Part shown: positions 35,001 through 43,424 of the stretch, piece after piece
Numbering within the stretch: the stretch's first letter is position 1
Layout: each line of letters starts with the position of its first letter
From: Burkholderiaceae bacterium 26
GTDB lineage: Bacteria > Pseudomonadota > Gammaproteobacteria > Burkholderiales > Burkholderiaceae
Direction of reading: 5' to 3'
DNA length: 64,000 nucleotides
NCBI GenBank assembly: GCA_000955795.1
Contig: JYOB01000013.1
Span: forward strand, 1-64,000
The notes under the pieces: model-generated
What the model saw: the letters and a program-made list of their open reading frames with translations, nothing else
Told to the model about the DNA's origin: nothing
Database searches by the model: none
Program-made: the position numbers and the translations under genes

Positions 35001-35142
35001 TCGGTCAACGCCACCATCTGGCAAGCAACCGGAGACGCCGACATTTGATCCTGGCACGCCATCGCCAGGCCATAGAGCAGATATATCGGATCGAGGCGCG
35101 CAGCCCCCGGATCCGGAGCTAGGCGGTGACATCGAGCGATAG
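32029..35142 (+). CDS. Relaxase/mobilisation nuclease
   Basis: 1037 residues. The N-terminal relaxase domain includes the His-rich strand KVHIHVVVPALN (H124, H126) and EAHVPR (H103), forming the HUH-type metal site. The nicking Tyr is not certain. Residues 350-480 are Gly/Arg/Asp-rich, with low complexity, and overlap an embedded gene in another frame. The C-terminal 200 residues form a conserved module (LAARGQRGDTAALFELQRLR, GPVITHRVQRNGDVEYQRNG, WQNDRDAIEIALRLAQ) resembling LPD7 domains of large polyvalent element proteins. That module is duplicated at 43425-44075. It nicks oriT and pilots the DNA during transfer; no type IV secretion genes are in the window. Confidence 0.88.
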   Translation: MLIRIRHYREGVKEYLEKGQKQDREFTRDEMDERVILAGDLDLTDALIQSMDSTDASRYMNVTLSFKEDELSREVLAEIVRDFEAFMFAAYRPDEYNFYAEAHVPRLKSYPDRKTGDLVERKVHIHVVVPALNRLTGRRLDPFGKVDQQTRFLEAFQEHVNAKYGLASPRDNRRVAFTDSSEMISRYKGDAFDGSNRELRSAILDAVLARDITCYEDFRSLLAEFGEVRTRNAGRSNEYENVKPPGAAKGVNLKEYVFSREFVELSAEDKRAAMEARVHAEYVAPGQPRTTPVMFREALAEWHTSRAREVKYLNGGSPFYKIYREAPADEQRTLLAEREFQFYQPYGGLDGKALDRGERSGYGEHGAWRWAERDGGRGWGDSRPEFGREVEAQPSQRDRRGGHGRGGVDVDADRPRAAPESADRVRGLPFGGMDGHPTRAQELLPADPLLELGVEQAERADALRRAGDFAGAGTSERRSVSLSAEDLAWRFVAARMYDAYQAGDPASQARLLSASAAKFTQYQFAPPPGAAGIPAPFGQRPGPRNLAEIEGFDAIGSMPFERAQSDAGINAINSQPIRADAPPGHSQHPPSWPAAVGAGDIVVQFNSRARTATGREADSVLDQLARDLSERRAARGDIERAEFREIKANLDAQRLLDTLSRTHGLIVDKYAITKGADGGDRIRAGMRNLNVSDFLTKELNLSWADAAQLLRTTYRAQTGREIEAPSPQRPEPTPALWREFMLQRAVFGQADRAAWAAQLQSERERREAIRSAFRAARSAIGEDPKLSRAAQVKAALSTARMTRVEQETALSRAITAERDTLRASRPSQEDRYLAYLAARGQRGDTAALFELQRLRPQEPAEDPRRLTIRPTRPVQPNAILYDGPVITHRVQRNGDVEYQRNGAALLVDQGKSVRLWQNDRDAIEIALRLAQQKFGPVLQLSGPLEFQMEAARVAADARLNVEFADGAINRMFVERRDILQELASRRPQETSRSTPPSGKQPETPTFDPGTPSPGHRADISDRGAQPPDPELGGDIER
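33077..33469 (+). CDS. Small transfer protein embedded out of frame in the relaxase gene
   Basis: 130 residues. A perfect GGAGG (33067-33071) lies 5 bases before ATG 33077, inside the relaxase frame. The protein looks real: KSKRSQANVTGEAGTGVVAL, RRPNPQTVCEVCPSAVWMAT, PRELKSYCRLIHYWSWES, with a CxxC pair and aromatic residues. The relaxase frame here is low-complexity, as expected for overprinting. Embedded genes are known in relaxase genes (mobB in RSF1010 mobA, traH in RP4 traI). The role is probably in the relaxosome. Confidence 0.7.
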   Translation: MAKHSTEASAAGMESTAPGVGPNETVDADGVIHARSSEEKSKRSQANVTGEAGTGVVALTLMQIDPARRPNPQTVCEVCPSAVWMATPRELKSYCRLIHYWSWESSKPNELTHCDGLAISLEREQANEEA

Positions 35143-35869
35143 GCTGCGGTTTGACGCTATGCCTACGCTTCCGGCATGCCGCAATGCTTAAAGTGCTAGG
35201 AGCCGTGGCGGCCGTCCTCCCCAAAAAACAACCCGTGGAAAAAAAGCCCGCGACTTATCGTGTGGGCTGAAAAGACGAGTGTCGGATGAGCCACCCTCAG
35301 CATGGATAAGTTCTACCGGAGCACTCGGCAGGCAACATCGCGAGCGGCCGGAGTCGCACTGAAATGTTGCGTGATTTCCGCTGGACCTGCCGCCCCTTCT
35401 AACTATGTCGTCGTACGCGAGCGCCGCGTTTGTTTCAGCCGTGATACAGAAATGCACGCTTCGTGCCGCTCAGTGCGACTGGAGACGGACGCATGCCCCG
35501 CAAAATCAAGGCCGAAACCGACATGGCACAGATGTCGCTCCATGCCCTGCGGGGAGGCGCGAGCCATGCCAACAATCACCTCGTAGCGCCATGCTCGGCA
35601 CTTGCCGGCCGACTACACGCTTGAGCAGACCGCAGTTACCGCTGACGTTGCGATGACGCTGAACTTCGCGGCGGCCGCAGCCTCCACATCAGTCGTGCAA
35701 CAACAAATGCCTTACATCGAGCCGCTTGCTGAGAGTGCATTGTCTGGCGTGGCGGCGCAGGTTCGTGGTCAGTCAAGACACAGCCCTGGCACCGGAGAAC
35801 AAGCGAGGCGCGGCGGCGCTACGCAACACCTACGGGGTCGTGCAGGTGAATCAGATGGCTGGAATCGGG
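35143..35869. other. Gene-poor end of the mobilisable element
   Basis: No gene is supported. A minus-strand terminator lies at 35239-35268. Short open frames have no domain. Right boundary of the mobilisation genes. Confidence 0.4.
35239..35268 (-). terminator. Intrinsic terminator, minus strand
   Basis: Stem AGCCC...GGGCT (35245-35268), followed leftward by a T7 run. The gene it serves is not identified; a plus-strand role is unlikely because there is no T-tract on that side. Confidence 0.6.
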
Positions 35870-35957
35870 AATACACGAATACACGAATACACGAATACAC
35901 GAATACACGAATACACGAATACACGAATACACGAATACACGAATACACGAATACACG
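35870..35957 (+). repeat. Tandem octamer AATACACG, 11 copies
   Basis: Eleven perfect 8-bp units with no spacers. Not a CRISPR array. Open frames run through it on both strands because 8 and 3 are coprime, giving an artificial NTRIHEYT repeat. A plus-strand terminator follows at once. Perfect identity suggests recent slippage expansion. Confidence 0.95.
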
Positions 35958-35969
35958 ACCAACAGTTTT

Positions 35970-36000
35970 GTGCTCCGTCCCCCGGCGGGCACTTTTTTTT
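35970..36000 (+). terminator. Intrinsic terminator after the octamer array
   Basis: GTGC...GCAC outer pairs with an inner CCC/GGG stem (35970-35992), followed by eight T. It would end a plus-strand transcript crossing the array. Confidence 0.6.
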
Positions 36001-36367
36001 ATCGGCAACAAGATGAGAGGCGATCCCCCATAAAAGCCAAACAGATGGCCACTGCTGCACTCGCTCGGCAGGCCACGGTCGCCGCCCCGGCCCATGGCCG
36101 CGACGACAGTCCGCGCTCCTTCGGCACGATCATCAGCAGCGACATCCACGTGCAGGGCTAGGCGCGGCCGAAGCGTCATCGCGACGACTCCTCCTAAAAC
36201 ACGCGGTGAGGTGAGCAACTTCTAGGCGCTGCAACGAAGTCACGACGATATGGAGGCTTAAGGCGATCAGCGCTGTCTTCTTCTGCTGCTGCTGCGTCCC
36301 CCCGTCTTGCAGCCCCTCTGTCGTCTCGCAATGAAGAGGCGGACTAGCACAGGTGCCCCATAAAGAT
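36001..36367. other. Gap with nothing recognised
   Basis: No gene or repeat is seen between the terminator and the 3' end of the DUF2252 gene. Confidence 0.4.
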
Positions 36368-37609
36368 TTAGGTGGTGGTGCTGTGTCCCAACGCCCAGCG
36401 CCGGCAGTGATCAAGATATTGGCGTTCGTGTCTTCCCACCAGATCCACGATGCTCGTCCACAGCCAGAACGGCGCATCGATGGATTTACCGTGGCGCCGC
36501 TGTAGCTCGCGTCGCCACACCCCAGCATCGTTTCGCGAAAGTTGTCCCCCATGCGCGACACCGACTACCGCGCCGAGGTAGCGTGCGACTTCAGTGGCCT
36601 CCGCTTGCGGCAGCGTGTCAATCTCAAGTTTCAAGTCTTGGGGGAGCAACTCCCGCACGAAGACGCTGGTATCCAACACCCGCAGGGCAGCCATCCGGGT
36701 TCCCAGAAACGGCGCAAGGTGCGTTGCGCCCGCGACGACACGCTCGCCGTTGTCGCGCGGCATATTGGTCTGCGGCTGCCTGGGCGCCGCAGGCGCTGCA
36801 GCCTCCTTGAAATCCAATAGGCAATAGTGCCGGTTCTTCCCTGTTCCGACGGCAAGCAACGCTGCATAGCGGAGCCGCCCCAGCGAGCTGCATCCCTTTA
36901 CCCAATACGCTGCATCCATAAGCTCAATCTGGTCCGCAGGCTCTCGGGAGTACAGGCGGGTAACGAGAAGGGGTAGCGTGGTTTCCCGACAAAGCGCCTC
37001 AAGCGCGTCGCGCTCCGCCTTGCGCAAAGGCCAGAAGCGTTTGCCGAGGGGGATCGTCGGCTTCGCGTCTTCGATGCGGTCGCTCGCGAGTTGCTTCCAT
37101 GTTCTGCGGGTCGCAGCCTTCATGGCGGTCTTCGCTGCTGGAGGCTTGGGCGGAAGCCGATGCGTGCGGCCCGCCTTCAGAGCTGCCATGTAGCCCGCCA
37201 TGAGCGCTTCGACCATCTGCGCGGTGACAACACCGGGCAGGTCCGATCCGCGTGCGGCCGTGGCGAGAGACACCCCCAGCCGGATCAGGTCGTGTGCCGG
37301 ATTGCCGATGACTGTCTGGTCCATATCGCGGACCTGAATCGCGACCCGGCCGGCGGTGTCGCCCACAGGGCCAATGTTGCCCACGTGGCAGTCCCCACAT
37401 ATCCAGATGGCCGGGCCCGCTGGTAACGTGCTTGGGCTGATTTCTTCCAACCACTCGTAGAACTTTGTAGTGCTGCCGCGCACGAACGCGTGCGCGGACT
37501 TGGCCATCTTCAGGTTACGCAGTTCTGCGAGCGCGACGTTGCGGTTGCGCGGTAGGACCGTCCCGCGTGTGGCCGAGTGGGTGGGGCCACGCTTCGTTTT
37601 GGTTGGCAT
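36368..37609 (-). CDS. DUF2252 family protein
   Basis: 413 residues. Kinase-like DUF2252 motifs: MAKSAHAFVRGSTTKFYEWL, AIWICGDCHVGNIGPVGDTA, VAIQVRDMDQTVIGNPAHDL, ELMDAAYWVKGCSSLGRLRY. The family resembles phosphotransferases of the APH fold; its substrate is unknown. AAGGAGC lies upstream of ATG 37609. Divergent from the propeller gene. Confidence 0.88.
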   Translation of the reverse strand: MPTKTKRGPTHSATRGTVLPRNRNVALAELRNLKMAKSAHAFVRGSTTKFYEWLEEISPSTLPAGPAIWICGDCHVGNIGPVGDTAGRVAIQVRDMDQTVIGNPAHDLIRLGVSLATAARGSDLPGVVTAQMVEALMAGYMAALKAGRTHRLPPKPPAAKTAMKAATRRTWKQLASDRIEDAKPTIPLGKRFWPLRKAERDALEALCRETTLPLLVTRLYSREPADQIELMDAAYWVKGCSSLGRLRYAALLAVGTGKNRHYCLLDFKEAAAPAAPRQPQTNMPRDNGERVVAGATHLAPFLGTRMAALRVLDTSVFVRELLPQDLKLEIDTLPQAEATEVARYLGAVVGVAHGGQLSRNDAGVWRRELQRRHGKSIDAPFWLWTSIVDLVGRHERQYLDHCRRWALGHSTTT

Positions 37610-38121
37610 ATGCCGCGCTCCTTCTGGAAGATGTTCTCGGTCCACTCAACGCTGCACATCGGCAGACCTCTGAGAGTCATTTTTGCTCGGGCGGTAGGAT
37701 TCCCATTGCACCGGCGGCGCACAGTTTTTCAGTACGCGACGGTAACGCGAGGGCGTCCTCAGTGTATCGGACCATATTCTCTGCGCCGACGAACACAGTT
37801 GGAAACCCAGCACGGCGTGGACGTGAAACGCCCTGGCCGCCTTTCGTATGGTCACCAGCTGCAAAGAGTCGAATTGTCCTGTCTCGCATTGCCTGCGATC
37901 AGAATGTGCGGCCGCTCAACGGCGGAGCCAAGCATGGCAAGGCAAGCAACAGTGGCCCAAGTATCGCGCCAAACGCTTGCAACCGGCGCACACCGCACGT
38001 TCCCGTCCATGAAGCGGAGGGCCTCGTCGGTCAATTAGCCTATGTCGGCATATGGGTCGGGGTTCCTATGCTTTGGGGAACACGAGTCCACACACTCGCG
38101 ACAACCAGAACGGGGGGAGCC
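37610..38121. other. Divergent intergenic region
   Basis: No gene is supported, although a plus-strand frame is open upstream of the propeller lipoprotein. That extension lacks family character, and the signal peptide marks the true start at 38122. It should hold promoters for both DUF2252 and the propeller gene. Confidence 0.4.
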
Positions 38122-39630
38122 ATGGCCGAGCTGTCAATCGCCCAAGCGCAACGCGCGAGCGGCACACATGGGCAACCAACGCCCGCACCGATTCCCCCTC
38201 GCAGTGCGACACGCGCGCGCGGCATCCACGGCGCGGCGCTGGTAATGGCAGCGGCGGCGATGTCTTTGGGGCTTACGGCCTGCGGCGGCGGCGGTGATGC
38301 CTCGCCCCCAGCGGCCAACCCGCCGAGCAGCAACGCCACGCCCGCGCCCGCGCCCGCGCCCGCGCCCTCACCGGTGACAACCTTTGGCGTGGGCGGCACC
38401 GTCAGCGGCCTGACTACGGGCAAATCGGTCACTCTGCTGAACAACGGCGGCGACGCCATTACCGTCAGCGCCAACGGCAACTTCCGCTTCCCAACCGCGC
38501 TCGCGCAGGGCAGGCCGTACGCTGCGACGGTAGGCACCCGGCCTTCAGGGGAAAACTGCACCGTCACCAACGGCAGCGGCACAGTGGGCACCAGCAATGT
38601 CACCAACATTGCGGTGGCGTGCGCACCGCGGCCGCTGTTTGCGTATGCCGTGAACTCTAACGACGGCACCATCTCCGCCTTCACGCTGGACCTGACCACT
38701 GGCATTCCCACAGCCATCGGCACGGCAGTGGCCGTCGGGCTCGGGCCGCTGTCGCTCACCGTTGATCCGGCAGGCAAGTACGTGTACGTGGCCAACGCCA
38801 ACGACAACACCATCACCACGCTGTCAATCAACCCGACCACCGGGCTGCTGACCATGGTGGGCTCGCCCACTGTGACCGGCATACAGCCGTTCAGCATCGC
38901 GCGCACACCCAACGGCAAGTTTGCGTATACGGCCAACTTTGGAGACAACACGCTCTCGGCGTTTTCGGTCAACACTGGCACGGGCGCGCTGACCGCACTG
39001 TCAGCCATCACGGCAGGCGCCAACCCGTACACCGTCACCGTCAACAGCGCGGGCACCTTCGCCTACGTGGTGAACGCCAACAGCGGCAGCACCACCGGCA
39101 CAGCCATGGCATTTGCCATCAACAACAGCACGGGCGCCTTCACGCAGGTGGGCACCACGGTCAACACCGGCAATACGCCGCAGTTCATCGCGGTCAACCC
39201 GGCCGGCAGCTTTGCGTATGTGGCCAACTCTGCAGACAACACGATCGGCATCTACAGCGTCAGCAACACTGGCGCACTCACAGCATCGGGCACACCAGTC
39301 GCGGCGGGCACCAACCCGTTCTATATGTCGATTTCACCCTCGGGCGGCTTCCTGTACGTGAGCAATGTGCTCAGCAATAACGTGAGCGTGTTCTCGATCA
39401 ATCCAAATAATGGTGCCCTGACGCTTATCGACACCACCGCCACAGGCAACGCCCCCGTCACTGTCCTGCTGAACCCCGCAGGCACTTTCGCTTATGTGGT
39501 GAGCGGCGTTGACAACACCGTCACCGCCTACCGCGTGGACGGCACCACCGGCAAGCTGACCGCGGTGACGAATGGGTCGGCGGCCAGCGGCAATATCCCG
39601 CGCGGGATGGTGATTGCGGCGGTGCCCTGA
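38122..39630 (+). CDS. Beta-propeller (YVTN/lactonase-like) lipoprotein
   Basis: 502 residues. Signal peptide with lipobox LTAC (after AALVMAAAAMSLG), then a Pro/Ala linker (ATPAPAPAPAPSP) and a carboxypeptidase-regulatory-like beta domain. About seven propeller repeats follow, each of the type FAYVANSADNTIGIYSV or KYVYVANANDNTITTLSI. Such exported propellers bind ligands or act as lactonases; a function cannot be assigned. Followed by a hairpin at 39658 and then two exported proteins. Confidence 0.88.
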   Translation: MAELSIAQAQRASGTHGQPTPAPIPPRSATRARGIHGAALVMAAAAMSLGLTACGGGGDASPPAANPPSSNATPAPAPAPAPSPVTTFGVGGTVSGLTTGKSVTLLNNGGDAITVSANGNFRFPTALAQGRPYAATVGTRPSGENCTVTNGSGTVGTSNVTNIAVACAPRPLFAYAVNSNDGTISAFTLDLTTGIPTAIGTAVAVGLGPLSLTVDPAGKYVYVANANDNTITTLSINPTTGLLTMVGSPTVTGIQPFSIARTPNGKFAYTANFGDNTLSAFSVNTGTGALTALSAITAGANPYTVTVNSAGTFAYVVNANSGSTTGTAMAFAINNSTGAFTQVGTTVNTGNTPQFIAVNPAGSFAYVANSADNTIGIYSVSNTGALTASGTPVAAGTNPFYMSISPSGGFLYVSNVLSNNVSVFSINPNNGALTLIDTTATGNAPVTVLLNPAGTFAYVVSGVDNTVTAYRVDGTTGKLTAVTNGSAASGNIPRGMVIAAVP

Positions 39631-39657
39631 AATTTCCCGGGTTGATCAATTGCATAC

Positions 39658-39683
39658 CCTGTGTGGTCAAACGACCACACAGG
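39658..39683 (+). terminator. Hairpin after the propeller gene
   Basis: A perfect 11-bp stem CCTGTGTGGTC / GACCACACAGG with a 4-base loop. No T-tract. It could terminate weakly or stabilise the mRNA end. Confidence 0.45.
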
Positions 39684-39768
39684 TCTGGAAATCATCAAGA
39701 AGGAAGCGACAAAGGCCACTGTGCATTGGTTACCCGCATAGCGTCGCGTGATTGGGTGGGAGGTTTTG

Positions 39769-40218
39769 ATGAAAGCGAAACGGATCGGGGGAGGCGTGTT
39801 GTTGGCCTCCGCCCTCGTTGCCGGGTGGCTGATCGTATCGCCACCATGGGCCGGCGATGCGGACAATCTCGCTGTCGTGGCCAGCGCTACGGACCCCGGC
39901 AGCGGCGGTGAGAGCGGAAACAAGAAAGAAGCACCCGCATATACAACGGCGACGACTACAACTGCGCAACCCATGCGGCCCACTGTCGTGGCGGTAGCCA
40001 CACCCAAGCCCGTGACTGGTGGCGCGCGCGCCTACGGCTACGGCGTCATGGATGAAAACGGACAGGTCATTCCACCGCCACCCACCGTGGTCATGACTGA
40101 AGTCCGTCCTGGTATGCCGGAAAACGAGGTAACGGGTACCGAACGTGGCCACGACCGTGGCCCCAACTTCAACCTCGGGCTCTACCGCCAAGCGGATGGC
40201 TCGGTGTATCGCCCATGA
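39769..40218 (+). CDS. Small exported hypothetical protein
   Basis: 149 residues. A signal anchor (GGVLLASALVAGWLIVS) leads to a Thr/Pro-rich periplasmic part ending FNLGLYRQADGSVYRP. ATG 39769 follows GGGAGG. It lies 24 bases upstream of the DUF2334 gene and is probably its operon partner. No family recognised. Confidence 0.7.
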   Translation: MKAKRIGGGVLLASALVAGWLIVSPPWAGDADNLAVVASATDPGSGGESGNKKEAPAYTTATTTTAQPMRPTVVAVATPKPVTGGARAYGYGVMDENGQVIPPPPTVVMTEVRPGMPENEVTGTERGHDRGPNFNLGLYRQADGSVYRP

Positions 40219-40242
40219 TTGCCCATGAGCCGGAGAGTCATC

Positions 40243-41970
40243 ATGAAGACGCTGTTTCGAAAGTTTCTCTGTGCGCTGGTATTTGCGGGCGGCCTGCTGG
40301 GCGTTTCGCTAACGGAGCTGTCTCAGAGCGCCACCTGCACCCTCGGGGTCGGGTCCATCTGCGTGACGATCGGCGGATCGGCATCAGCGCAGACCACGCC
40401 GGCCAAGATGCTGGTGCTGTACGACGCACCCGCCAATGACCCGTACACCAACCTGGGCAAGGCGTACGCGATCATGCTGTACAACCTGCTCGCGCACTTC
40501 AACACCACCATCACCATGCTGCCCGTGCAGAACTACACGGCGGGCATGACCGAGCAGTACACCGCCACGTTCTACATGGGGAGCTATTACAACAACCCCA
40601 TACCCGCGGCGTTCCTATCGGACGTGAGCACCACGCAGAAGACCGTCGTCTGGTTCAAGTACAACCTGTGGGAGTTGGCCTGGAACACGGCCTATCCGTT
40701 CACCACGCGCTACGGCATTAACTTCGTCAATCTGGCTGGCATGAATGCGACGCCGTCGGCCAGTGCACCGAACCCTGGCTTCTACGACACGATCACGTAC
40801 AAGAGCCAGATCATGACCAAGTACTACGCCTTCAATGCTACGACCGGGGCCGTTACTGCAGACCCCGACATCGGCGTGACGGCGGTAGCCGATGCAACCA
40901 AGGCCACGACCTTGGTGACCATCTCCAACTCGGTCAGCCCCACCACGAAGCCGGCCGTGCCATATGTCATTCGCTCGGGAAACTTCTGGTACTTCGCCGA
41001 CATGCCGTTCTCGTACATCGGACCGCGTGACCGCTACCTGGTGATCTGCGACATGCTGCATGACATTCTGGGCACCAATGCGCCCACGCTGCACCGTGCG
41101 CTTGTCCGTCTGGAAGACGTGAATGCCACCACGACGGTGTCTTCGATGCAGCAGTTGACGGACTACCTGTACGGCCAGAAGGTTCCGTTCTCGATTGCGA
41201 CCATCCCGGTGTACACCGATCCGAACGGTGTCTATAACGGCGGCGTGGCGCAGACCATCCACATGGTCAACGCAACGGGGCTGAAGCAGGCGCTGAACTA
41301 CGCCCGGGCGCGCGGCGGTCACGTCCTGATGCACGGCTACACGCACCAGTACAGCAACATTCCGAACCTGATCAACGCGGTCAGCGCGAACGACTATGAG
41401 TTCTGGCTCGCCACGCAGAACCGGCCCGTGAATGAGGATTCGACCCAATGGGCGGCCGGTCGCTTGTCGGCCGGGTTGCTGGAACTGCAACTCAACGGAT
41501 ACTTCCCATTTGCGTGGGAGGCACCACACTACCAGTCGTCGCCATTGGCCATCAAGGCTGTGCCGAAGTACTTCAAGAACACCTATCAGCGCGTGGTGTA
41601 CTACACGTCGGATAACCCGCAGACGCTCGCTTCGACGGCGCCGGGACACGACTTCTCGGTCGGCCAGTTTTTCCCCTACATCATTCAAAAGGACTACTAC
41701 GGCCAACGCGTGATTCCGGAGAACCTCGGCAATGTGGAATACAACATCTGCGCAATCGATCCGTCGTCTTGCCTGACGTACAACGTCGCGGACATCCTGA
41801 CCAACGCCACCTACGCTCTGGTGGTACGCGACGGCTTTGCCTCGTTCTTCTTCCATCCGTTCTGGCTGGAGCCGGGGCTGGTTGCCACGGGCTTCCCTGA
41901 CTTCCAACAACTCATTACCGGCATCTCCGCGCTGGGCTTTACCTGGGTGGATGCCAGCACGGCTCAGTAG
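40243..41970 (+). CDS. DUF2334 polysaccharide-deacetylase-like exported protein
   Basis: 575 residues with a signal peptide ending at ASAQ (about residue 50). The C-terminal half has the NodB-like fold: VRLEDVNATTTVSSMQQLTD (metal Asp), MHGYTHQY (HxxxH), and FAWEAPHYQSSPLAIKA. It probably deacetylates an envelope or exopolysaccharide, though this is untested. GGAGAG precedes ATG 40243. The upstream small exported protein is probably co-transcribed. Confidence 0.85.
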   Translation: MKTLFRKFLCALVFAGGLLGVSLTELSQSATCTLGVGSICVTIGGSASAQTTPAKMLVLYDAPANDPYTNLGKAYAIMLYNLLAHFNTTITMLPVQNYTAGMTEQYTATFYMGSYYNNPIPAAFLSDVSTTQKTVVWFKYNLWELAWNTAYPFTTRYGINFVNLAGMNATPSASAPNPGFYDTITYKSQIMTKYYAFNATTGAVTADPDIGVTAVADATKATTLVTISNSVSPTTKPAVPYVIRSGNFWYFADMPFSYIGPRDRYLVICDMLHDILGTNAPTLHRALVRLEDVNATTTVSSMQQLTDYLYGQKVPFSIATIPVYTDPNGVYNGGVAQTIHMVNATGLKQALNYARARGGHVLMHGYTHQYSNIPNLINAVSANDYEFWLATQNRPVNEDSTQWAAGRLSAGLLELQLNGYFPFAWEAPHYQSSPLAIKAVPKYFKNTYQRVVYYTSDNPQTLASTAPGHDFSVGQFFPYIIQKDYYGQRVIPENLGNVEYNICAIDPSSCLTYNVADILTNATYALVVRDGFASFFFHPFWLEPGLVATGFPDFQQLITGISALGFTWVDASTAQ

Positions 41971-42128
41971 CCAACTGAATGCGGATGCGCTCGAAACTGG
42001 TGAGGGGTTCAGAAGGGGCTATTCCAGACAGGAACACCGGTGGCATTAGGGGGATATGAAGAGGACCACCTCGGTGTTCGCTTGGTATGAAGCCATTGCA
42101 GGATCGCGCCTTGGGATCCACGAATGGG

Positions 42129-42404
42129 TTAGGGAGGGGGTGCGCGTTGCACCGATCTCTCTTTCCCAGCCTTCGTGGTGTGACGTTGAGCGTCGCGTTG
42201 CTGCGCAAGTTCTTTAGCCATCAGAATGCCCGCGTTCAACGCCATCCCCTCAGAGAGGAATCCCTCGGGCGAGTAGGCTGATGTCCATTCAGTTGGTGTG
42301 CCGTGATGCGGAACATAACGATAGTCACTCGACCATCGTTTGTCTGTCCGTCGCGCGGTATGGACCTCGACCTGGCCGTGACCGGTTTTCACTGAAATTT
42401 GCAT
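42129..42404 (-). CDS. Small protein of a three-copy family (copy C)
   Basis: 91 residues. It shares with copies A and B the pattern QVEVHTARRTDKRWSSDYRY, PEGFLSEGMALNAGILMA. Its C-terminal tail is longer and basic (RHTTKAGKERSVQRAPPP). It is more diverged than A and B are from each other. No signal peptide. Its position beside the fragment graveyard suggests that the family moves with accessory DNA. Confidence 0.7.
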   Translation of the reverse strand: MQISVKTGHGQVEVHTARRTDKRWSSDYRYVPHHGTPTEWTSAYSPEGFLSEGMALNAGILMAKELAQQRDAQRHTTKAGKERSVQRAPPP

Positions 42405-42507
42405 CGGGGTTCCCCGCAAAAAACGTCAGCCCGCGCAGGTTTTTTTTGCCGTTTTGGCGCCGCAGGTTCTCTAGCGTAGTTGCGACCGATGCACTTATCT
42501 AGTCGCC

Positions 42508-42840
42508 TTGAGTGCACATTCCAACAAGACGAGCGCCGGATCTAGCTCGTCGAGCCGTAAATATTGGGTGGTTTCCCCCAAACCGGACCAGAGTCAGAGT
42601 TACTCTGGTCCGACGATAAAACGCTGTCCTGAATGTTCCGCAAGCAGGCCATGCAAACTGTTCGACGGGCGGCTCAAGTGCCGAGCCTGCGGCAAGCGGT
42701 TTAGCTGGACCTGGGTGTGGGACCCGGTGCGTCTAAGCAGCCGTGAGAAGACGCGTTTGCTGGAGGTGTTCGTGCTCGGTGTGCCGGCGTATCGGCTGCG
42801 TTTCGATCCGTCGGTCAGCACCAAAACGCGAGAACGTCTT
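42508..42840 (+). pseudogene. IS1595-family transposase, N-terminal fragment
   Basis: A zinc-ribbon (RCPECSASRPCKLFDGRLKC, RACGKRFSWT) and the following RLSSREKTRLLEVFVLGVPA region are typical of IS1595 transposases. The catalytic part is missing; at about 42840 the sequence switches into an IS3 orfA remnant on the other strand. An inverted repeat CGGACCAGAGT / ACTCTGGTCCG (42584-42612) lies inside the region. Confidence 0.75.
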
Positions 42841-42844
42841 TTGC

Positions 42845-43067
42845 CGGTCTCAAGCTCCTGGATACGCTGCTGATCCGCGGTCATGACCTTGCCTTGAGGC
42901 GCGATGCCTTGGCGCTCCGTCTGGAGCTGCTGCACCCGGCGCCGTAGCACCGACTCGGCGACGCGGACCGAGCGACTTGCCTCGCTATGGCTATAGCTCT
43001 GGACGAGATCCCGACAGGCAGCCTCTTGCTTGAATTCGGGGCAAAACGAACAACGTTGCTTGGTCAG
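42845..43067 (-). pseudogene. IS3-family OrfA fragment
   Basis: Reading leftward: KQRCSFCPEFKQEAACRDLV, YSHSEASRSVRVAESVLRRR, VQQLQTERQGIAPQG. This is the helix-turn-helix OrfA of an IS3-group element. It begins with CTG where an ATG would be expected and ends at the junction with the IS1595 remnant. No orfB. Confidence 0.75.
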
Positions 43068-43244
43068 AGGCTCCGAAAATGACTCCCCAAGGACGACGTA
43101 TGGTCCATCTATCGGCTGTAGCGTCGACTGGATGAGAGGAATCAATTCTTCATGTGCAAGAGCCGTGAAATCGCAAGACCTTACCGCATGCGGATCTGTG
43201 AGCGACTGCCGCCAGATTTTACGTGGTCGGAACGATTGCCCCGA

Positions 43245-43424
43245 CAAGTAGTTCTGTTGCCCGACGTCGACGGTGCTGGCCTTGCCCCATGTCTGGAGTT
43301 CGGGGGCCCTTGCTAAGAGTGGTCTGGATCGCGCGGAGGCTCGCGTCGTGGGCTGCGGTATAGGTCGGATGGCCGTTGCCGAGGAAGTCGAGCATCATGG
43401 CGCCCGACCAAATCATGCCAATCG
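43245..43424 (-). pseudogene. Tartrate dehydrogenase-like C-terminal fragment
   Basis: Reading leftward: NPIGMIWSGAMMLDFLGNGH, AAHDASLRAIQTTLSKGPRT, PDMG, then a 2-base frameshift, then KASTVDVGQ. This is the C-terminus of a tartrate/D-malate (isopropylmalate-type) dehydrogenase. Both the frame break and the lack of the rest of the gene show it is a remnant. It joins the relaxase copy directly. Confidence 0.72.

Noticed and set aside
35870-35957. Possible CRISPR array
   Set aside because: Units are only 8 bp and have no spacers; no cas genes nearby.
35602-36033. Open frame running through the octamer array (repeated NTRIHEYT)
   Set aside because: Open in all frames because 8 and 3 are coprime; no ribosome binding site, and the terminator lies inside it.
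36133-36561. Minus-strand frame overlapping the end of DUF2252
   Set aside because: It is a shadow frame of the DUF2252 gene with no independent support.
37567-38121. N-terminal extension of the propeller ORF
   Set aside because: The true signal peptide and lipobox begin at 38122; the extension is not protein-like and overlaps the DUF2252 promoter.
42584-42612. Inverted repeat CGGACCAGAGT / ACTCTGGTCCG as a terminator
   Set aside because: No T-tract follows and it lies at the start of the IS1595 remnant; its role is unclear, so only noted in that entry.
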